From contig NZ_JALLIN010000014.1 of NCBI RefSeq assembly GCF_023630175.1, positions 62,001 through 126,000 of the forward strand: a DNA stretch of 64,000 nucleotides. Reading direction: 5' to 3'. Position numbers and translations under genes: made by a program. Below, piece after piece: positions 8,680 to 19,541 of the stretch. This stretch comes from Streptomyces cellostaticus (GTDB lineage Bacteria; Actinomycetota; Actinomycetes; Streptomycetales; Streptomycetaceae). The notes beneath the pieces are model-generated. The model saw only the letters and a program-made list of their open reading frames with translations, ran no database searches and was not told the origin of the DNA. How positions within the stretch are numbered: position 1 is the stretch's first letter; each line of letters starts with the position of its first letter.

Positions 8680-10326
8680 ATGTCGGTTGGTACGGAGTGG
8701 GACGGCCCGCAGGTGCCCGTCTCCGGCGACGAGGGACAGGCGGCGACGTTCGCGCTGGCCTCGGCCGCCTACCGGGACAACGTGATCGAGGACATCAAGA
8801 AGACCGACAACGAATGGCACCAGTCGACCGTCAAGGCCGGCCGGATATCCCTGCTCAGGCCCAACCTCGGCGAGGCCTTCTCACGGGCCGTGGTCGACCG
8901 CATGATCGCCCCGGGCCGAAAGCCGCTCATCCAGTCCTTCGGCGCCGAGCCCCAGGTCGTGGTGGAGCACGCGCTGGCGGCGAACAACATCCGGCGCGAG
9001 CGCGACAACCGGTTGTCCGTCGTCGTGGTGCTGTGCGGCCTGATCTTCCTGCCCGGGTTCATCGGCTGGCTGCTGGTCTTCCAGTTGCGCACGTTCGTCG
9101 CCAAGCGCGACGACAAGCGTGCCGGGACGCTCGCCACGGTGCTCCTCACCGGGGTGGGCGTGCTCGCCGCGCTCTTCCTGCTGAAGATGCCGTTCGGCGG
9201 ATTCTGGGGGTGGTACGCGCGCGGCTGCGTCGTGATCCCGGTGCTCGGCTGGTTCTGGGCCAAGCGGATCTGCGAGCGCAGCGCCCGTGATCTGCGGGCG
9301 CGCTGGGAGGGCCTGCTCTCCGGCAGCAGCGTCGGCGCCAAGGTGCCCGAGGCAGTGCCGCGCGCTCCGGGCGAGACCGCGGCCGAGCAGTTGCGCCAGT
9401 CGCTGGCCCGGCTCGATGCCGAGCAGCGGTCCAACTCCGTCTTCTACGCCGGGCCGAAGGGCATACTCGGCATGGGCACCCGCTGGGGTTCCTGGCAACT
9501 CGCCGAGGACCTCGAGCCGGCGGACCCCTCGCGGGAGATCCACCCCTTCCGGAGCTGGGACGTCGTACGCGCCATCCACGACCAGCTCCGCATGCTGGAG
9601 CGGGGGCCGCTGAACACCGGTGGCTTCCCCCGGCCGTCGATACGGCACTGGATCGTCACGCCCATCGGGGAGAACTCCAAGGAGGTGTCCCGGCCCGAGG
9701 GCACGGACGTCGAGGCGTTCCAGATCAAGCAGCACGCGGTCCAGGACATCTGCAACAAGCAGCAGTTCGGCAGCGGCGACCGGCACTACCTGGGGGTGCA
9801 GTGGACGCTGTGGGACGGGCAGCTCGTGATCACCATGATGATCACGGTGACGGTGCTCCACGAGACGCTGCGCATCGAGGTGACCGGGCACGCCCTGGGA
9901 CCGGTGAACCCGCTGTTCACCACGAAGCCGGCGGCGCCCACCAAGGAGGTCGCCAAGTCGCTCAAGCCCTGGGAGAGCCGCACGGTCAGCCTGCCCCTGG
10001 TACCCACCGACGAGGTGGTGCGGCTCACCGCGCGCGCCCCGCTGACCTGGTACCCGCCGATGCTCAAGTGGCTCGGCGGCTCGCTCGCCCTGCCGGAGCC
10101 GTTCGGGCTGCGGCACGCCTGGGCGGACCAGCCGTGGCGGCACCGCTTCATGGCCGACGACGCGCTGCGCGCGGCCACCCCGGTGCTGCGGGTGGTGCAC
10201 TCGGCCGCGATCCGGGTGCTGCGGGAGAACGGCGTGGACACCGAGAAGTTCGGCAACCGCTCGTCCGTCCTCAGCGGCCTGGTGCAGGACCCGACGCCGC
10301 GGAAGGCCGATCTGTACGACGCGTGA
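8680..10326 (+). CDS. Hypothetical multi-pass membrane protein
   Basis: A 548-residue protein of unknown function. After about 110 soluble residues there are three hydrophobic segments (roughly residues 111-133, 147-166 and 169-193), then a large soluble C-terminal part of about 350 residues. That part holds a basic GPKGILGMGTRWGSW segment and repeated Thr/Val-rich beta-like stretches (ITMMITVTV). The ATG at 8680 follows a GGGGGCGGGA ribosome site. It lies alone between the EF-G-like gene and a convergent HIT gene. I do not recognise the family. Confidence 0.8.
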   Translation: MSVGTEWDGPQVPVSGDEGQAATFALASAAYRDNVIEDIKKTDNEWHQSTVKAGRISLLRPNLGEAFSRAVVDRMIAPGRKPLIQSFGAEPQVVVEHALAANNIRRERDNRLSVVVVLCGLIFLPGFIGWLLVFQLRTFVAKRDDKRAGTLATVLLTGVGVLAALFLLKMPFGGFWGWYARGCVVIPVLGWFWAKRICERSARDLRARWEGLLSGSSVGAKVPEAVPRAPGETAAEQLRQSLARLDAEQRSNSVFYAGPKGILGMGTRWGSWQLAEDLEPADPSREIHPFRSWDVVRAIHDQLRMLERGPLNTGGFPRPSIRHWIVTPIGENSKEVSRPEGTDVEAFQIKQHAVQDICNKQQFGSGDRHYLGVQWTLWDGQLVITMMITVTVLHETLRIEVTGHALGPVNPLFTTKPAAPTKEVAKSLKPWESRTVSLPLVPTDEVVRLTARAPLTWYPPMLKWLGGSLALPEPFGLRHAWADQPWRHRFMADDALRAATPVLRVVHSAAIRVLRENGVDTEKFGNRSSVLSGLVQDPTPRKADLYDA

Positions 10327-10327
10327 G

Positions 10328-10353
10328 GGGTGCCCTCGGTCCCGAGGGCACCC
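10328..10353. terminator. Bidirectional terminator
   Basis: A perfect 12-bp hairpin (arms 10328-10339 and 10342-10353, 2-nt loop) occupies the 33-base gap between the convergent membrane-protein and HIT genes. Confidence 0.75.
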
Positions 10354-10359
10354 GCGGAC

Positions 10360-10911
10360 CTACGCCGGCGCCGGCCAGGCCTCGGCGAGCATCTTCCTGG
10401 TGTCCGCCAGTAGCTGCGGCAGCACCTTGGTCTGGCCGACCACCGGCATGAAGTTCGTGTCGCCGCCCCAGCGCGGGACGATGTGCTGGTGCAGGTGGGC
10501 GGCGATGCCGGCGCCGGCCACCGTGCCCTGGTTCATGCCGATGTTGAAGCCGTGGGCTCCGGACGCGGTGCGCAGCGCGGTCATGGCCTGCTTGGTCAGC
10601 TCGGCCAGCTCGGCCGTCTCCGGCAGGGTCAGGTCCGTGTAGTCGGCCACGTGCCGGTACGGCACGGTCATCAGGTGGCCGCCGTTGTACGGGTAGAGGT
10701 TGAGGACCGCGTACACGTGCTCGCCGCGGCGGACGATCAGGCCGTCCTCGTCCGACTTGGCCGGGATCGAGCAGAAGGGGCAGCCGTCGTCGGCCCCCGG
10801 GCCGCTCGGCTTGTTCTCGCCCTGGATGTAGGCCATCCGGTGGGGCGTCCACAGGCGCTGGAACGCGTCCTGCGTCCCCACTCCGATCTGCTGTTCCGGC
10901 TCACTCGTCAT
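10360..10911 (-). CDS. HIT family hydrolase
   Basis: A 183-residue histidine-triad nucleotide-binding protein. The HIT motif appears as HLHQHIVPRW, and an N-terminal CPFCSI pair may bind metal. Family members hydrolyse nucleotide-phosphate adducts such as Ap4A-type compounds. It occupies the same slot between thrS and pgsA as in mycobacteria, although here other genes are inserted on the pgsA side. An alternative ATG 12 bases upstream (10923) adds MLPC; neither start has a strong ribosome site. Confidence 0.9.
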   Translation of the reverse strand: MTSEPEQQIGVGTQDAFQRLWTPHRMAYIQGENKPSGPGADDGCPFCSIPAKSDEDGLIVRRGEHVYAVLNLYPYNGGHLMTVPYRHVADYTDLTLPETAELAELTKQAMTALRTASGAHGFNIGMNQGTVAGAGIAAHLHQHIVPRWGGDTNFMPVVGQTKVLPQLLADTRKMLAEAWPAPA

Positions 10912-10990
10912 GCAAGGCAGCATATTGCTTCGCCCGTTCGCGGCGTGTCGCCGGGGCGTCCGGGCCCCCGTCAGCGGCCAAGCTGGGCCG

Positions 10991-11650
10991 GTGGACGACG
11001 ACAGCCCCGCGGCCCGCTGGGAGCAGCGCACCGAGATCCCGCTCTTCCTGGGGTCGCTGATCTTCATCGCCGCCTATGCCACCCGGGTCCTGGCCCTGGG
11101 CATCCCGTCCTTCTGGCGGGGGCTGTGCCTGGCCACCATGCTCACGCTGTGGGCGCTGTTCGCGGCGGACTACCTGGTGCGCTGGCGACTCGGCGGGCAG
11201 CGGTTCCTGCGCTTCGTCAGCACGCACTTCCTGCACACCGTCGTCGTGGTCCTGCCACTGCTGCGCCCGCTGCGGATCGTGCCGCTCTACGACGTGATCC
11301 AGCGCAGGCAGGGAGAGCCCCGGCTCTCGCTGTACGCGCGCGTGATCGCCTACGCCAGCCTGTCCACCCTGCTGCTCGGTTTCTCCGGCGCCCTCGCGGT
11401 CTACCAGGAGGAGCGCGGGGCGCCGGGCGCCACCATGAAGACGTTCGGCGACGCCGTGTGGTGGGCCGCTTCGACCCTGAGCACGGTCGGCTACGGGGAC
11501 GTCATCCCGGTGACCACGGCCGGCCGGGTGATCGCGACCGGGATGATGGCCGGCGGTCTCGGCCTGCTCGGCGCGGTGACGGGTTCGTTCTCGTCGTGGC
11601 TGATGCAGACCTTCGCCCGCGAGGGCGACGAAGGGCCCCCGGGAAGGTGA
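10991..11650 (+). CDS. Potassium channel family protein
   Basis: A 219-residue membrane protein with about six hydrophobic segments. Near the C-terminus a pore loop carries the selectivity filter STVGYGD (around 11480-11503), followed by the inner helix. This is the arrangement of bacterial voltage-sensor-type or two-TM-derived K+ channels. An arginine-rich stretch (RWRLGGQRFLRF, then RPLRIVPLYD) could be a primitive sensor helix. The GTG at 10991 (VDDDSPAARWEQR) is preferred because the frame upstream overlaps the HIT gene. It converges with thrS. Confidence 0.85.
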   Translation: MDDDSPAARWEQRTEIPLFLGSLIFIAAYATRVLALGIPSFWRGLCLATMLTLWALFAADYLVRWRLGGQRFLRFVSTHFLHTVVVVLPLLRPLRIVPLYDVIQRRQGEPRLSLYARVIAYASLSTLLLGFSGALAVYQEERGAPGATMKTFGDAVWWAASTLSTVGYGDVIPVTTAGRVIATGMMAGGLGLLGAVTGSFSSWLMQTFAREGDEGPPGR

Positions 11651-11678
11651 CTCCCCGGCGGCCCTCCGAGGGCGCGGA

Positions 11679-13655
<1,977 letters not shown>

Positions 13656-13851
13656 CGGTCTCTCCTGACTGAAGGTGGGGGCGGCGCCATACCAGGAGCG
13701 CGCGCACAAGGGATCGTACCGACCCGGGACCGCCGACCGCGAAACGGTTACTTTCAGTCCGTATCCCGGTACGCCTCGGTCCCGTGTGCCCGCGCGCCCC
13801 GGTGCCGTGCCGCGGTCCGCCCCGGTCGCGCCGGTCCCCTCCCGGCGCGTC

Positions 13852-15084
13852 TCAGTCCCCGTCCCGGTACGCCTCCCCGCACGCCTCCTCGAAGAAGTCG
13901 AGGTTCTCGTGCAGCGACTTCATCAGCCGGTCCCGCTCGGCGTCGTCGACCTGGACGGGTACGACCCCGCCGGCGCCGGTGAGCCTGCGGAAGCCGCCCC
14001 GGCGCTCCAGCCGGCCGTGCACCCGGACCGGGAGTCCGACGAGGTGCGCGTGCCCGGCGATGCGGTAGTCCTCCTCGCCCAGGATGACGCGGACGTGCGG
14101 GACGTCGGCGCCCGCGAGGACCCGCAGCCGCACGGCGCCCTCGCCCAGCGGTCCGGAGCGGCGCAGCCGGACGACGGCGCCGGTGATCCGCACCGGCACG
14201 GAGGGTTCGGCGCGCAGGTAGCGGGCGCCGGCCGCGCGCAGGGCGGGCAGGTCGCCCGGCGAGAACTCGACGGGTTCGGCCGGGGCCGCGCAGCCCTCGG
14301 GGACGCCGGCTCCGGGCGCCCAGGCGACCGCGACGCGGGCCCCCTCGGTGCCGCGCACGAGAGCGGTGAGCGCGTCGGTCAGTTCACGGCTGGCACCGGC
14401 CTCGACGGCGCCGTCGAAGGCGTCCATGCCGCCGGTGGCGCGCTGGTAGTCGACGGCCTCGCGCACCGCGTACAGCGCGTGGTGGAGACGGACGGCGAGC
14501 GGGCGGCCGCCGGCCACGGGCACGAAGGCCGTGAGTCGGCGCCCCTCGGCGCCGGGGCCGACGAGCACGTTCTCCAGCAGGGCCGCGGCTGCGGAGCGGT
14601 GCCGGGCGCCGTGGTAGCCGGCCCGCGCACGCGTGGCGAGGGCCGCGGCGAGGAGCAGTCGGCGGGCCGCGCCGCGCAGCCGCTCGTCGGCCGTCCAGGC
14701 CGCGGCCCCGGACGGTCCGCCCGGGGTGTCCCGCCACCAGCGGATCTCGTCACTGGGCACGGCGAGGGAGATCAGGACCTCGCGCGCGGACGGGGTGCCG
14801 CTGCGGGCGAGCGCGTCGAGGGCCTCGCCGAGCAGGTCGTCGCTGTCGGGGAAGGCGCGGCTCTCGGGGAGCAGCAGGCTGGTGCCGGCTCCGCCGGGAC
14901 CCGGCGGGGTCCAGCGGCCGTAGCGCCCGGCCGCGCCGCCGCGCCGCCGCCAGCCGTGCCGGCGCAGCAGGGCGCCGAGCACGGCGGGGTCGACCGCGGC
15001 GGGGTCGGGTGGCCGGTGCCAGGCGGGGTCGTCGGGGTGCGGCCGGGCCCGGCGCGGAAGTTCCTCCTGGGGACGGCTCCTCAT
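13852..15084 (-). CDS. Hypothetical protein coupled to a DUF4365 gene
   Basis: A 410-residue, Arg/Ala/Gly-rich, apparently soluble protein without a recognised domain. The ATG at 15084 overlaps the stop of the upstream DUF4365 gene (ATGA), so the pair is translationally coupled. The C-terminal third looks beta-rich with repeated [10 protein letters not shown] and [12 protein letters not shown] type stretches, possibly an OB-like fold, but this is speculative. Function is unknown. Confidence 0.75.
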   Translation of the reverse strand: MRSRPQEELPRRARPHPDDPAWHRPPDPAAVDPAVLGALLRRHGWRRRGGAAGRYGRWTPPGPGGAGTSLLLPESRAFPDSDDLLGEALDALARSGTPSAREVLISLAVPSDEIRWWRDTPGGPSGAAAWTADERLRGAARRLLLAAALATRARAGYHGARHRSAAAALLENVLVGPGAEGRRLTAFVPVAGGRPLAVRLHHALYAVREAVDYQRATGGMDAFDGAVEAGASRELTDALTALVRGTEGARVAVAWAPGAGVPEGCAAPAEPVEFSPGDLPALRAAGARYLRAEPSVPVRITGAVVRLRRSGPLGEGAVRLRVLAGADVPHVRVILGEEDYRIAGHAHLVGLPVRVHGRLERRGGFRRLTGAGGVVPVQVDDAERDRLMKSLHENLDFFEEACGEAYRDGD

Positions 15085-15647
15085 GGCCTGCCTCCCGTCC
15101 CGACCCGCGCCATGATCTCGCACAGCGCCCGGTCGTCGAAGATGCGTGAGGTCGCGATCCGCACGGTGGTCCGGTGCCGGCCGGTGACCGGCTGCCCGGC
15201 GAGGTTGACCCAGTAGCAGCAGTGCCGCAGGTCGAGCCGGTCGTGGCCGGCGCGCAGCCAGTCGTCCGGGGACCGCGGGACCAGCATGACGACCAGGATC
15301 TTGTGCACCGAGACGGGTGTGCGGGCGAGCTTGCGCAGGTGGTCGTTGTCGAGCGTGAACGAGAAGAAGCGGCCCGGGGGGTTCGGCGCGATCTGGTAGG
15401 TGCACTTGAGCTGCACCTTGATGGTGACCTCGTCGTCGACGGTGTGACCGGGCGCGCTGTGGCTGACGTGCCAGTCGATGCCGTTGTCCGGGAAGGGCTG
15501 GGACAGCGAGCAGCCTGCCGCGGCGGCGACCGCGTGCAGATAGCCGACCTGCAGTGTCTCCATGCAGGCGGTGGTGGCGAGCGTGCCGCGGAGGTGACCC
15601 GTGCGTTCGGGCAGCAGCCCGCCCCGCTCGGGCTGCGCAATGGCCAT
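15081..15647 (-). CDS. DUF4365 domain-containing protein
   Basis: A 188-residue protein from the ATG at 15647 (MAIAQPERGG, GGAAGG ribosome site). The DUF4365 pattern is visible: a Q/G-containing N-terminal helix (METLQVGYLHAVAAAAGC), then DNGIDWHVSH and an IKVQLKCT strand. This resembles PD-(D/E)XK nuclease-like folds (D, then Q/K in a beta strand), so a nucleic-acid role is possible but not shown. The frame continues upstream without a good start. Confidence 0.8.
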   Translation of the reverse strand: MAIAQPERGGLLPERTGHLRGTLATTACMETLQVGYLHAVAAAAGCSLSQPFPDNGIDWHVSHSAPGHTVDDEVTIKVQLKCTYQIAPNPPGRFFSFTLDNDHLRKLARTPVSVHKILVVMLVPRSPDDWLRAGHDRLDLRHCCYWVNLAGQPVTGRHRTTVRIATSRIFDDRALCEIMARVGTGGRP

Positions 15648-15815
15648 GACCAACAGCCTTCCGAGCCAGGGGTTTCCCCGTGACGGGCCGCTGAACTGCA
15701 AAGACCCGTACTCCTGTTGTGTCCTTCCGGCGTACGGCGCAAACGGCCCGGGTATCACCAAACAGGCAGAAGACGGGATGTCACCCGCCGCGGGTGAACG
15801 AGGAGTTGTATTGCG

Positions 15816-16541
15816 ATGACGAGCTGGTACGAGGGGCCGTTGGCCGCCTTCGACACGGAGACGACGGGTGTGGACGTCGAGGCCGACCGGATCGTGTCGG
15901 CCGCCGTCGTGGTCCAGGACGCGCCGGGCACCCGGCCGCGGATCGTCCGCTGGCTGGTGAACCCCGGTGTACCGGTGCCCGGGGCGGCGACCGCGGTGCA
16001 CGGGCTGACGGAGGAGCACCTGCAGCACAACGGCCGCTGGCCGGCGCCGGTGATGTACGAGATAGCCGACCGGCTCGCCGAGCACGCCGCGATGGGACGG
16101 CCGCTGGTGGTGATGAACGCGCCGTTCGACCTCACCCTGCTGGACCGGGAGTTGCGCCGGCACCGGGCGTCCTCGCTGGACCACTGGTTCCAGGCGGCCC
16201 CGCTGCGGGTGCTGGACCCTCGGGTGCTGGACAAGCATCTGGACCGCTACCGCAAGGGCCGCCGCACGCTGACCGACCTGTGCGCGCACTACGGCGTCGA
16301 CCTGGACGGCGCGCACGAGGCGGCGGCGGACGCGCTGGCCGCGCTGGAGGTCGTACGGGCGGTGGGCCGCCGCTTCGCGACCCGCCTGGAGCGCCTCTCC
16401 CCCACCGAACTGCACACCCTGCAGGTCAACTGGCACGCGGCCCAGGCACGCGGCCTGCAGGCCTGGTTCGCCCGCAGCGGCTCGGAGGAGACGGTCAGCA
16501 CGGACTGGCCGCTGCGCCCCGACCTGCCGGCGGCGGCGTGA
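15816..16541 (+). CDS. DnaQ-like 3'-5' exonuclease (DEDDh)
   Basis: A 241-residue exonuclease-family protein. The DEDDh residues are visible: FDTETTG (D and E of ExoI), NAPFDLTLLD (ExoII) and HEAAADALAALEV (ExoIII with the His). It resembles the proofreading epsilon subunit or RNase T-type enzymes as a stand-alone protein. A GAGGAG ribosome site precedes the ATG. It is divergent from the DUF4365 pair, which may share a nucleic-acid theme. Confidence 0.9.
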   Translation: MTSWYEGPLAAFDTETTGVDVEADRIVSAAVVVQDAPGTRPRIVRWLVNPGVPVPGAATAVHGLTEEHLQHNGRWPAPVMYEIADRLAEHAAMGRPLVVMNAPFDLTLLDRELRRHRASSLDHWFQAAPLRVLDPRVLDKHLDRYRKGRRTLTDLCAHYGVDLDGAHEAAADALAALEVVRAVGRRFATRLERLSPTELHTLQVNWHAAQARGLQAWFARSGSEETVSTDWPLRPDLPAAA

Positions 16542-16561
16542 GCGCGGCGCGCCGAACGCGG

Positions 16562-16592
16562 CAGGGTCCTTCCCCGTGGAGGAAGGACCCTG
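16562..16592. terminator. Terminator between exonuclease gene and tRNA-Val
   Basis: A perfect 12-bp hairpin (arms 16562-16573 and 16581-16592) lies between the convergent exonuclease gene and tRNA-Val and can serve both. Confidence 0.75.
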
Positions 16593-16607
16593 GCGTACCG
16601 GACACGG

Positions 16608-16679
16608 TGGGCGATACTGGGTTCGAACCAGTGACCTCTTCGGTGTGAACGAAGCGCTCTCCCACTGAGCTAATCGCCC
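16608..16679 (-). tRNA. tRNA-Val(CAC), copy 1
   Basis: A 72-base cloverleaf read on the minus strand: acceptor GGGCGAT pairs with ATCGCCC, the D arm starts TTAGCTCAG, the anticodon loop is TTCACAC (anticodon CAC) and the T arm contains GGTTCGAACC. No CCA is encoded. An identical copy lies at 18018-18089. Confidence 0.96.
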
Positions 16680-16718
16680 GGCGACGCCCTGAACAATACA
16701 GGGCTCCGCGGGGTTACT

Positions 16719-17165
16719 TCAAACCGCTCGGAGGTGGCGCAGCAGTCCGCGGCGGCCGCCGGCCATCATCAGCGCGTGGTTGGCCCGCAGGAGCGGCCGG
16801 GCCGGTACCGCGAGCCGCCTGAGCAGGGGCTTGGTCACATCGACGACCTGTTCGTAGCGGGCGAGCGTGCCCGGGCCCGCGGGGGTGACGGTCCAGCGGG
16901 CCCAGCCCTCGATGTCGCCGGACACGGCGGCCTCCAGGACGCCGGCGGCCGGGTCGTGACGTGTCTCGCGGACGGTGAGCGTCAGGTCGTACGGCAACAG
17001 GGAGCGGATGGTGAGGACACCGGTGGCGGCGTCGGGGCGGCTGACCGAGCGCACCTGGGGCCACCAGCGCGGATAGTCCTCGGGCCGCTCCAGCACGGCG
17101 AACACGTCGGCCGGCGCAGCGGGCAGGGACCACAGGGCGCGGAAACGGTAGTGGTTCCAGTCCAT
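16719..17165 (-). CDS. SRPBCC family (polyketide cyclase/dehydrase-like) protein
   Basis: A 148-residue START-like protein from the ATG at 17165 (MDWNHYRFRALWSL). The pattern FAVLERPEDYPRWWPQV followed by alternating strands and a C-terminal helix is typical of SRPBCC proteins, which enclose a hydrophobic ligand pocket. The ligand is unknown. It lies downstream of one tRNA-Val and next to a long non-coding stretch. An upstream start (17231) would add an Arg-rich tail that looks non-coding. Confidence 0.85.
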   Translation of the reverse strand: MDWNHYRFRALWSLPAAPADVFAVLERPEDYPRWWPQVRSVSRPDAATGVLTIRSLLPYDLTLTVRETRHDPAAGVLEAAVSGDIEGWARWTVTPAGPGTLARYEQVVDVTKPLLRRLAVPARPLLRANHALMMAGGRRGLLRHLRAV

Positions 17166-17495
17166 GGCCCGAGTCTGCCCGCGGCGCCGGATCCGAGTCC
17201 GCGTACGCGGACTCGGCGACACGCGGTACACGACGCCCGGCAGACCCGGGGGGCGGGCGCCGCCGCCCGTGCGACGGCGCAGGCCACGTGACCCTTCGTC
17301 AGCCGGTCACTCCTGCGCGGCGTCGCGACCCCGGCACGGTGAAGCGGACCGCGGGGCCGCGGACGCGGTCGCCGCCGGGCTCGGGGCGCCGTCGCGGGGG
17401 CCGGTGCCCGCGGTGCCGTGGGGCCGGTGCGTTTCCGCGCCGCTCGCCGCCGGCCTCGCCGTCCTTCGCGCCGCCCGCGCGGAAGTGATCCGGGC

Positions 17496-17737
17496 TCAGA
17501 TCGTTCTGCGGCACCTGATCCTGAGGCCGTCGGGAATTCCGCGCTTGTCGTACTTCCGGGGGAAGGTGACGACGTTTTGGAAAACGCCTGCGGGATTTCC
17601 GTCGGCGGCCGCGTCCGGAACTTCTCCCGGAACGATTGATACGTCCGGAAGTCGGTCTTGACCTTGATCTTGGAGCACTCTTTCCCGAAGAGCGCGAAAC
17701 GCCGTTCGATCTTCCCGGCCCGCCCTTCGACAGCCAC
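17496..17737 (-). pseudogene. Possible gene remnant, unrecognised
   Basis: On the minus strand a GTG at 17737 opens a frame with protein-like composition (VAVEGRAGKIERR, then KECSKIKVKTDFRTYQS). It appears to continue, after a frame change near a TTTTGGAAAACG run at about 17574-17585, as VFQNVVTFPRKYDKR to a stop at 17496. Third-position GC is lower than in neighbours. No family was recognised, so this may also be chance. Confidence 0.25.
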
Positions 17738-17980
17738 CGGCAGTAACGGACGGTCACCGCATCGAACCCGGGACGACCGCCCCGCCGCACCGCGGCCGAA
17801 GCCCGGGAACGTCGCCGGGCACCCGGGGCGGCGGCCGGGGAACCGGTCGGCCTCGGGCCGTGTGCCCCGCAGGGTTCCCGCCGGTTCCCGCAGGGGGCGA
17901 CGAGGCGCCCGACAGGCACGGGCAGGCCCCGTCGGTCGGGGGACGACCGCGCGCGGCGTGCCCCGTGCCCCGACGACGAC

Positions 17981-18007
17981 GGCCCACCTGCTTCTCGCAG
18001 GTGGGCC
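17981..18007 (-). terminator. Terminator after tRNA-Val copy 2
   Basis: A perfect 11-bp hairpin (arms 17981-17991 and 17997-18007) lies 10 bases past the 3' end of the second tRNA-Val. Confidence 0.75.
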
Positions 18008-18017
18008 GTGTTCCGGG

Positions 18018-18089
18018 TGGGCGATACTGGGTTCGAACCAGTGACCTCTTCGGTGTGAACGAAGCGCTCTCCCACTGAGCTAATCGCCC
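18018..18089 (-). tRNA. tRNA-Val(CAC), copy 2
   Basis: Identical over all 72 bases to the tRNA at 16608-16679 (anticodon CAC, no encoded CCA). The identity continues a few bases into both flanks, which suggests a fairly recent duplication or ongoing gene conversion. Confidence 0.96.
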
Positions 18090-18183
18090 GGGCGCAGGAA
18101 GAACATTACCCCATGTCAGGGGGTGCCTCCGACCAGGGGGCGGGCCGGGCTGCCGGGGTCCGGCGCACCGGTGGCGGCTCCGC

Positions 18184-18645
18184 TCACTGGTTCTCGATCT
18201 TCCAGGGCATCACCAGGCCGAACTTCCACAGGTAGATCCCCACCAGCACCCCGATCGTCACCAGGCCGATCACGGTGAGCGCGATGTTCCGCCGGCGCAC
18301 CCGGGGATCGAGGGCCCGCTGGGCCGCCTCGGTGACCTTGCGCTTGGTCCAGCGCAGCACGAGCTGCGCCCAGACGAACTCGGTCGCCCAGATCGCCATG
18401 CCGCCGAAGATCACCACCCAGCCGGGGCCGGGCAGCGGCAGCATGACGATCCCGGCCGCGACGACCGCGAGGCCGATCACGAAGACGCCGACCTGCCAGC
18501 TCAGATGCAGGACTCTGCGTGACCGGACGAACCGCGGAGCCCTGGAGCCGAGTCCCCGCTCGGCCCGCTCCTCGCCTGTCTTCATCTCGCCCGCCTCGTC
18601 GATGGCCACGACAACGCCGCCCCGGTCGTCACTCCCCGTATTCAT
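18184..18645 (-). CDS. TIGR02611-type PGPGW membrane protein
   Basis: A 153-residue membrane protein with the defining PLPGPGWVVIFGG motif between two hydrophobic helices and a further C-terminal pair of membrane segments (ALTVIGLVTIGVLVGIY). The N-terminal 45 residues are charged and cytoplasmic-looking. The family is conserved in actinobacteria and of unknown function. It is divergent from ssgB, and the two share about 190 bases of upstream region with an inverted repeat. Confidence 0.9.
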   Translation of the reverse strand: MNTGSDDRGGVVVAIDEAGEMKTGEERAERGLGSRAPRFVRSRRVLHLSWQVGVFVIGLAVVAAGIVMLPLPGPGWVVIFGGMAIWATEFVWAQLVLRWTKRKVTEAAQRALDPRVRRRNIALTVIGLVTIGVLVGIYLWKFGLVMPWKIENQ

Positions 18646-18723
18646 ACAGACAAACCCTACCGTAGTGAATCAGTCACCGGAATGGTCGCAACCCTCACCG
18701 AAGTTCTCGGCCGGAAGAGTTAC

Positions 18724-18756
18724 GTAAACCCACGCAAAACCCTCAGAGGGGTTTAC
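18724..18756. promoter_or_regulatory. Inverted repeat in the shared ssgB / PGPGW-gene upstream region
   Basis: Arms GTAAACCC (18724-18731) and GGGTTTAC (18749-18756) are separated by 17 bases. GTTTAC resembles the -35 element of the SigB/SigH-type promoters known to drive ssgB in Streptomyces, or the repeat may be a regulator site. No perfect -10 partner was found. Confidence 0.45.
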
Positions 18757-18835
18757 AACGGCACCGTAGGTGGCATGTCGATTTCGCCGACGTGCGAATC
18801 CCCGAGCGCACACTGAGCGAAAGGCCCTGGCGCTT

Positions 18836-19249
18836 ATGAACACCACGGTCAGCTGCGAGCTGCACCTGCGCCTCGTTGTGTCGAGCGAGTCCTCCCTGCC
18901 TGTCCCCGCAGGCCTGCGGTACGACACGGCCGACCCCTACGCCGTGCACGCCACCTTCCACACCGGAGCCGAGGAGACCGTCGAGTGGGTGTTCGCCCGC
19001 GACCTCCTCGCCGAGGGTCTCCACCGCCCCACCGGCACCGGAGACGTCCGCGTCTGGCCGTCTCGCAGTCATGGCCAGGGCGTGGTCTGCATCGCCCTCA
19101 GCTCCCCTGAGGGAGAGGCTCTGCTGGAGGCCCCGGCGCGGGCCCTGGAGTCCTTCCTGAAGCGAACCGACGCCGCCGTGCCGCCCGGCACGGAGCACCG
19201 GCACTTCGACCTGGATCAGGAGCTCTCGCACATCCTGGCGGAGAGCTAG
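18836..19249 (+). CDS. ssgB: Sporulation-specific cell division protein SsgB
   Basis: A 137-residue SsgA-like protein with sequence MNTTVSCELHLRLVVSS at its start, which I recognise as the strongly conserved SsgB. In Streptomyces SsgB recruits FtsZ to future septum sites in aerial hyphae and is needed for sporulation. Length is exactly that of the family. It is a single-gene unit, divergent from the PGPGW membrane protein. In the literature transcription depends on SigH; the upstream inverted repeat is compatible with such control. Confidence 0.97.
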   Translation: MNTTVSCELHLRLVVSSESSLPVPAGLRYDTADPYAVHATFHTGAEETVEWVFARDLLAEGLHRPTGTGDVRVWPSRSHGQGVVCIALSSPEGEALLEAPARALESFLKRTDAAVPPGTEHRHFDLDQELSHILAES

Positions 19250-19541
19250 GCCGCGCCCCACCAAGCCGCCCGGCGCCGTCCACTCGGGGAGACGGCTCGG
19301 GCTCAGGACAACCGCATACGGCACAGGCCCGCGCCGTCACCGTGAGTGCTCACGGTGATGGTGCGCGCCTGCGTGTGTACCGCGCGCGTCCGGGCGTGGG
19401 AGACTCGGGACTCCCAGGGGCACGGGGCGCCGTGCCGGCGGACGGCCGGCGGGGCGGTACCCGATGTGGTGGGCGCGGTTGTCGCTACTATCGGCCGGCA
19501 TCGGCGGGCGCCCGCCCGACCTCCAGGCCAGGGAGCGAAAC
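19250..19541. other. Intergenic region ssgB / CGNR gene
   Basis: About 290 bases with no gene I can support. It must contain the promoter of the CGNR gene. No terminator stem longer than 8 bp was noticed. Confidence 0.4.

Larger units (their letters stand above)
17166..18017. other. Long non-coding stretch with decayed sequence between two tRNA-Val genes
   Basis: About 850 bases without a convincing intact gene. The part from about 17490 to 17740 is less GC-rich than its surroundings and contains short minus-strand frames that look like fragments of a decayed gene (see the next entry). The rest is GC-rich with no recognised signal except a terminator hairpin at its end. Confidence 0.6.

Noticed and set aside
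13656..13851. T-box leader before thrS
   Set aside because: No T-box core sequence or antiterminator was seen, and the space is short for one.
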